From Clostridiales bacterium (GTDB lineage: Bacteria > Bacillota > Clostridia > Christensenellales > Aristaeellaceae), in contig SFOF01000035.1 in the NCBI GenBank assembly GCA_004552515.1, positions 1 through 14,327 on the forward strand: a stretch of 14,327 bases of DNA. Reading direction: 5' to 3'. A model generated the notes under the pieces. That model saw nothing but the letters and a program-made list of their open reading frames with translations, was not told where the DNA came from and made no database searches. Positions 12,134 through 14,327 of the stretch are shown in pieces. Position numbers and translations under genes: made by a program. Numbering within the stretch: the stretch's first letter is position 1; each line of letters starts with the position of its first letter.

Positions 12134-12712
12134 TTACAGCATCTCGCGGATGCGATCGGCCACAGCCTGCGCCAGCAGACGCGAGCCTTCTTCGCCGTAA
12201 TGCACCAGGCCGTCGCGGAAATACGTATCCGGGAACCTTGCCGCGACCGCCGCCAGATCGTTGACGGGCACGTTCAGCTCCGCCATGACCGCCTTGGCCG
12301 CGCGGTTATACTCGGCGATCTCCGCCGTGCTGCGCGGATTGGCCATCTCGCTCACGCGCGCCTCGCACACGCCGGTGGTCGTGGCAAAGATCACGCGGGC
12401 GTTGGGGAAGCAGCGGCGAATCCGATCATAAACGCGCCTGAGACGACGCGCATACTCCTCCACAGTGTAGAGCGGTTCCTCGGCGTGATCCCAGTGCGCG
12501 CAGTCCCAGTGGCCGTTGTTCCAGTGAACGACGCTCACCTCGTTCGGATCGCCTGCAAGAGTCTTCCAGCCGGGCAGAGACACATATGTGTAGTCGGTGA
12601 AGCGGCCGTTGTCCGGCGAATAGCACACCTCGGCCTCGTCCTTCAGCATATCCTTCACAAAGTCGCAGTAATCAAGGCGAATGGAATCGCCCAGCAGAAA
12701 AACCTTCTTCAT
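12134..12712 (-). CDS. SGNH/GDSL-family hydrolase
   Basis: 192 residues, no signal peptide, so probably cytoplasmic. Block I is VFLLGDSIR (4-12) with nucleophile Ser10. HWNNGHWD (63-70) takes the place of the GxND block and supplies an Asn. FRDGLVHYGEEG (165-176) supplies Asp167 and His171; the usual spacing is DxxH, here DxxxH. These enzymes are esterases or acetyl-hydrolases, often on sugars; the substrate is unknown. It begins five bases after the thrC stop codon, with a possible earlier ATG at 12718 that overlaps that stop. I prefer 12712 because MKKVFLLGDS is the usual family start. Cotranscription with threonine synthase need not mean a shared pathway. Confidence 0.85.
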   Translation of the reverse strand: MKKVFLLGDSIRLDYCDFVKDMLKDEAEVCYSPDNGRFTDYTYVSLPGWKTLAGDPNEVSVVHWNNGHWDCAHWDHAEEPLYTVEEYARRLRRVYDRIRRCFPNARVIFATTTGVCEARVSEMANPRSTAEIAEYNRAAKAVMAELNVPVNDLAAVAARFPDTYFRDGLVHYGEEGSRLLAQAVADRIREML

Positions 12713-12717
12713 AATCA

Positions 12718-14199
12718 TCACTTTTCCAGCTTCGCCATGAGCGTTTTCAGCATATCCTCGGGCGCGCACACGGTGTTGTGGCGCACGGGCAGCGTCGGCA
12801 GAGCGGCGATGGACGCGGGAACCTGAAGGCCGGTCTTGTCGGCCAGGCGCGCGCAGAGCGTAAAGTCGTCCGCGTCGACGGGCATATGGAGCGCCGCCGA
12901 CACAGCGCGGCCGAACTTGAACGGGCTGGCGGTGGAAGCCGTCACGCAGACGTGCTCGTCGCCGGTTTCAGCCCTGTAGTCGCGCAGCACCTTCATGGCA
13001 ACCGCCGTGTGCGGATCGATCAGATAGCCGTTCTCGTTCCAGACGCGGCCGATCTCTTCGGCGCAGTCCTCGTCGGAGGCCCAGCCGCCGCTCATCAGGC
13101 CGTGCAGCTTATTAAGCGCGTCGGAGCCGATCTCGTATTCGCCCGTTTCCTTCAGGCTCTTCATCCAGCCGGACACGGCGGCCGCATCCCGGCCGGACAG
13201 CTCGAAGAGCAGCCTCTCGAGATTGGACGAAATGAGGATGTCCATCGAGGGCGACGTGGTCTGATAGAATGCGCGGCGCGCGTCGTAGCGGCCGGTCCTG
13301 ATGAAATCGGACAGCACGTTATTGCGGTTGGAGGCGCAGATCAGCCTGTTCACCGGCAGACCCATGCGCTCGGCATAGTAGGCCGCCAGAATGTTGCCGA
13401 AGTTGCCCGTCGGCACGCAGATGTTGATCTTTTCCTCCGGCGCGATCGTGCCCTTCGCGAGCAGATCGCAGTACGCGGAGAAATAGTAGACGATCTGCGG
13501 CACAAGGCGACCCCAGTTGATGGAGTTGGCGCTGCTGAGCACGACGCCCCGATCGGCGAACGCCTTTGCGGCCTCGCGGTCGGAGAATATGCGCTTCACG
13601 CCGGTCTGCGCGTCGTCAAAGTTGCCGTTCACGGCCATGACCGCGACGTTATCGCCGCGCTGCGTGACCATTTGCAGCCGCTGCGCCTCGGATACGCCGC
13701 CGTTGGGATAGAACACCGCGCAGCGCGTGCCGGGCACGTCGGCAAAGCCGGACAGCGCCGCCTTGCCGGTATCGCCGCTGGTGGCCACGAGGATAAGCAC
13801 CTCGCGGTTTTCGCCCACGGCGCGGGCCGACGCGGTGAGCAGATGCGGCAGAAGCGTCAGCGCCACGTCCTTGAAGGCCAGCGTCGGGCCGTGATAAAGC
13901 TCCATGACGTGAACGCCGCCGGGCAGCTCGCGCAGCGGGGCGACGCCGTGATCGTCAAAGCGGGCGTAGGCGGCGTTGATCATGCCGCGCAGCTGCTCGC
14001 GGGAAAAGCCGGTCAGGAAACGCTCGAGTATGCGCACGGCGCGCTCGTTATAATTGAGCGCGGCCATATCGCGCAGATCGTATTTCGTAACCTGCGGAAA
14101 GGACTCGGGCACGAACAGTCCCCCGTCCGCGCCCAGCCCCTGCACGATGGCGCGCTCCGCCGAGACGGTTTCGCCGCCGCGCGTGGTCATGTATTTCAT
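12718..14199 (-). CDS. thrC: Threonine synthase
   Basis: PLP enzyme converting O-phosphohomoserine to threonine, the last step of threonine synthesis. It has 493 residues, the length of the longer threonine synthase form with the N-terminal MKYMTTRGGE...A...GLGADGGLFVPE signature. The PLP lysine is K110 in HGPTLAFKD (103-111). ATSGDTGKAA (139-148) and the phosphate-binding loop PTGNFGN (263-269) are intact. The N-terminal Y-S-TRG signature reads YMTTRGG here. AAGGAG ten bases before the ATG at 14199 overlaps the stop codon of the preceding gene, so the two share an operon. A GDSL hydrolase follows directly. Confidence 0.96.
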   Translation of the reverse strand: MKYMTTRGGETVSAERAIVQGLGADGGLFVPESFPQVTKYDLRDMAALNYNERAVRILERFLTGFSREQLRGMINAAYARFDDHGVAPLRELPGGVHVMELYHGPTLAFKDVALTLLPHLLTASARAVGENREVLILVATSGDTGKAALSGFADVPGTRCAVFYPNGGVSEAQRLQMVTQRGDNVAVMAVNGNFDDAQTGVKRIFSDREAAKAFADRGVVLSSANSINWGRLVPQIVYYFSAYCDLLAKGTIAPEEKINICVPTGNFGNILAAYYAERMGLPVNRLICASNRNNVLSDFIRTGRYDARRAFYQTTSPSMDILISSNLERLLFELSGRDAAAVSGWMKSLKETGEYEIGSDALNKLHGLMSGGWASDEDCAEEIGRVWNENGYLIDPHTAVAMKVLRDYRAETGDEHVCVTASTASPFKFGRAVSAALHMPVDADDFTLCARLADKTGLQVPASIAALPTLPVRHNTVCAPEDMLKTLMAKLEK

Positions 14200-14212
14200 G
14201 TTGGACGGCTCC

Positions 14213-14327
14213 TTAAATCGCGTAGCAGGTGATGAAATCGGGCAGCGTTTCAGCATCGCCGCTCATGCCGATGACAATGCGCACGCCGCGCTCGTCGCTC
14301 AGCTTGGCCACCTTGGCGAAGAAATCC
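14213..14327 (-). CDS. C-terminal end of an unidentified protein (5' part beyond window)
   Basis: Only the last 38 codons are visible, ending ...GVRIVIGMSGDAETLPDFITCYAI and a TAA stop at 14213-14215. The stop overlaps the ribosome binding site of thrC, so it is the gene immediately upstream in the same operon. Position makes a threonine/homoserine pathway enzyme plausible (homoserine dehydrogenase, homoserine kinase or aspartokinase), but nothing in the visible tail lets me name it. Confidence 0.6.
   Translation of the reverse strand, partial: DFFAKVAKLSDERGVRIVIGMSGDAETLPDFITCYAI

Noticed and set aside
12718..12718. An ATG at 12718 overlapping the thrC stop codon as the GDSL hydrolase start
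   Set aside because: It would add only two residues (Met-Ile) before MKKVFLLGDS. The start at 12712 gives the usual family N-terminus, although TGATG coupling remains possible.
1..14327. Ile codons ATA before C-starting codons, looking like avoidance of the GGATG/CATCC recognition sequence
   Set aside because: Several genes favour ATA-CTG or ATA-CCG, but CATCC still occurs repeatedly within genes (for example in the GH28-like gene, the helicase and thrC), so there is no real avoidance.

Overview
The window looks like a chromosomal segment of a GC-rich Gram-positive anaerobe, most likely a clostridial member of the Bacillota. This rests on AGGAGG-type ribosome binding sites, several strong sigma-A promoters with 17-bp spacers, intrinsic terminators, an LplB-type sugar permease and a yjdF riboswitch paired with its YjdF protein. 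A more precise taxonomic placement (for example a gut Christensenellales-like lineage) is only a guess. No rRNA, tRNA, CRISPR array or insertion sequence was seen. All genes but one lie on the minus strand.

Reading in minus-strand transcription order from the right edge. (1) 14327-12134: the tail of an unidentified gene, threonine synthase (thrC) and a small SGNH/GDSL hydrolase form one tight operon, closed by a strong terminator at 12084-12119. (2) 12082-7219: a 23-bp dyad and a long 5' UTR hairpin precede four tightly packed or overlapping genes: an Old Yellow Enzyme-type reductase with a Cys cluster, an SDR, a fumarate-reductase-like FAD protein and a small membrane protein. After them comes a yjdF riboswitch and yjdF, with no obvious terminator in between. 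The OYE + SDR + flavoprotein trio suggests a short reductive pathway for an unsaturated carbonyl substrate. (3) 7162-6811: a promoter, an overlapping 22-codon upstream ORF and a 74-codon gene resembling only the N-terminus of a beta-helix protein. (4) 6783-5979: an XRE-HTH/S24-like regulator with its own promoter.

(5) 4717-5838 is the single plus-strand gene, a cytoplasmic GH28-like beta-helix protein. It is divergent from (6) 4545-3256, a membrane-anchored calcineurin-like phosphoesterase with degenerate metal-site motifs. The GH28 promoter and the promoter of the XRE/S24 gene share a GACAG-N5-CTGwC dyad, which suggests a small local regulon. (7) 3184-1161: a DEAD-box RNA helicase preceded by an unusually long, highly structured, GC-rich leader that ends in an intrinsic terminator just before the ribosome binding site. 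(8) 974-1: a strong promoter and the start of a carbohydrate ABC transporter operon, which runs off the left edge.

The best candidates for something undescribed are the 300-400 nt helicase leader, the reductase operon with its embedded riboswitch, and the XRE/S24-GH28 operator pair.
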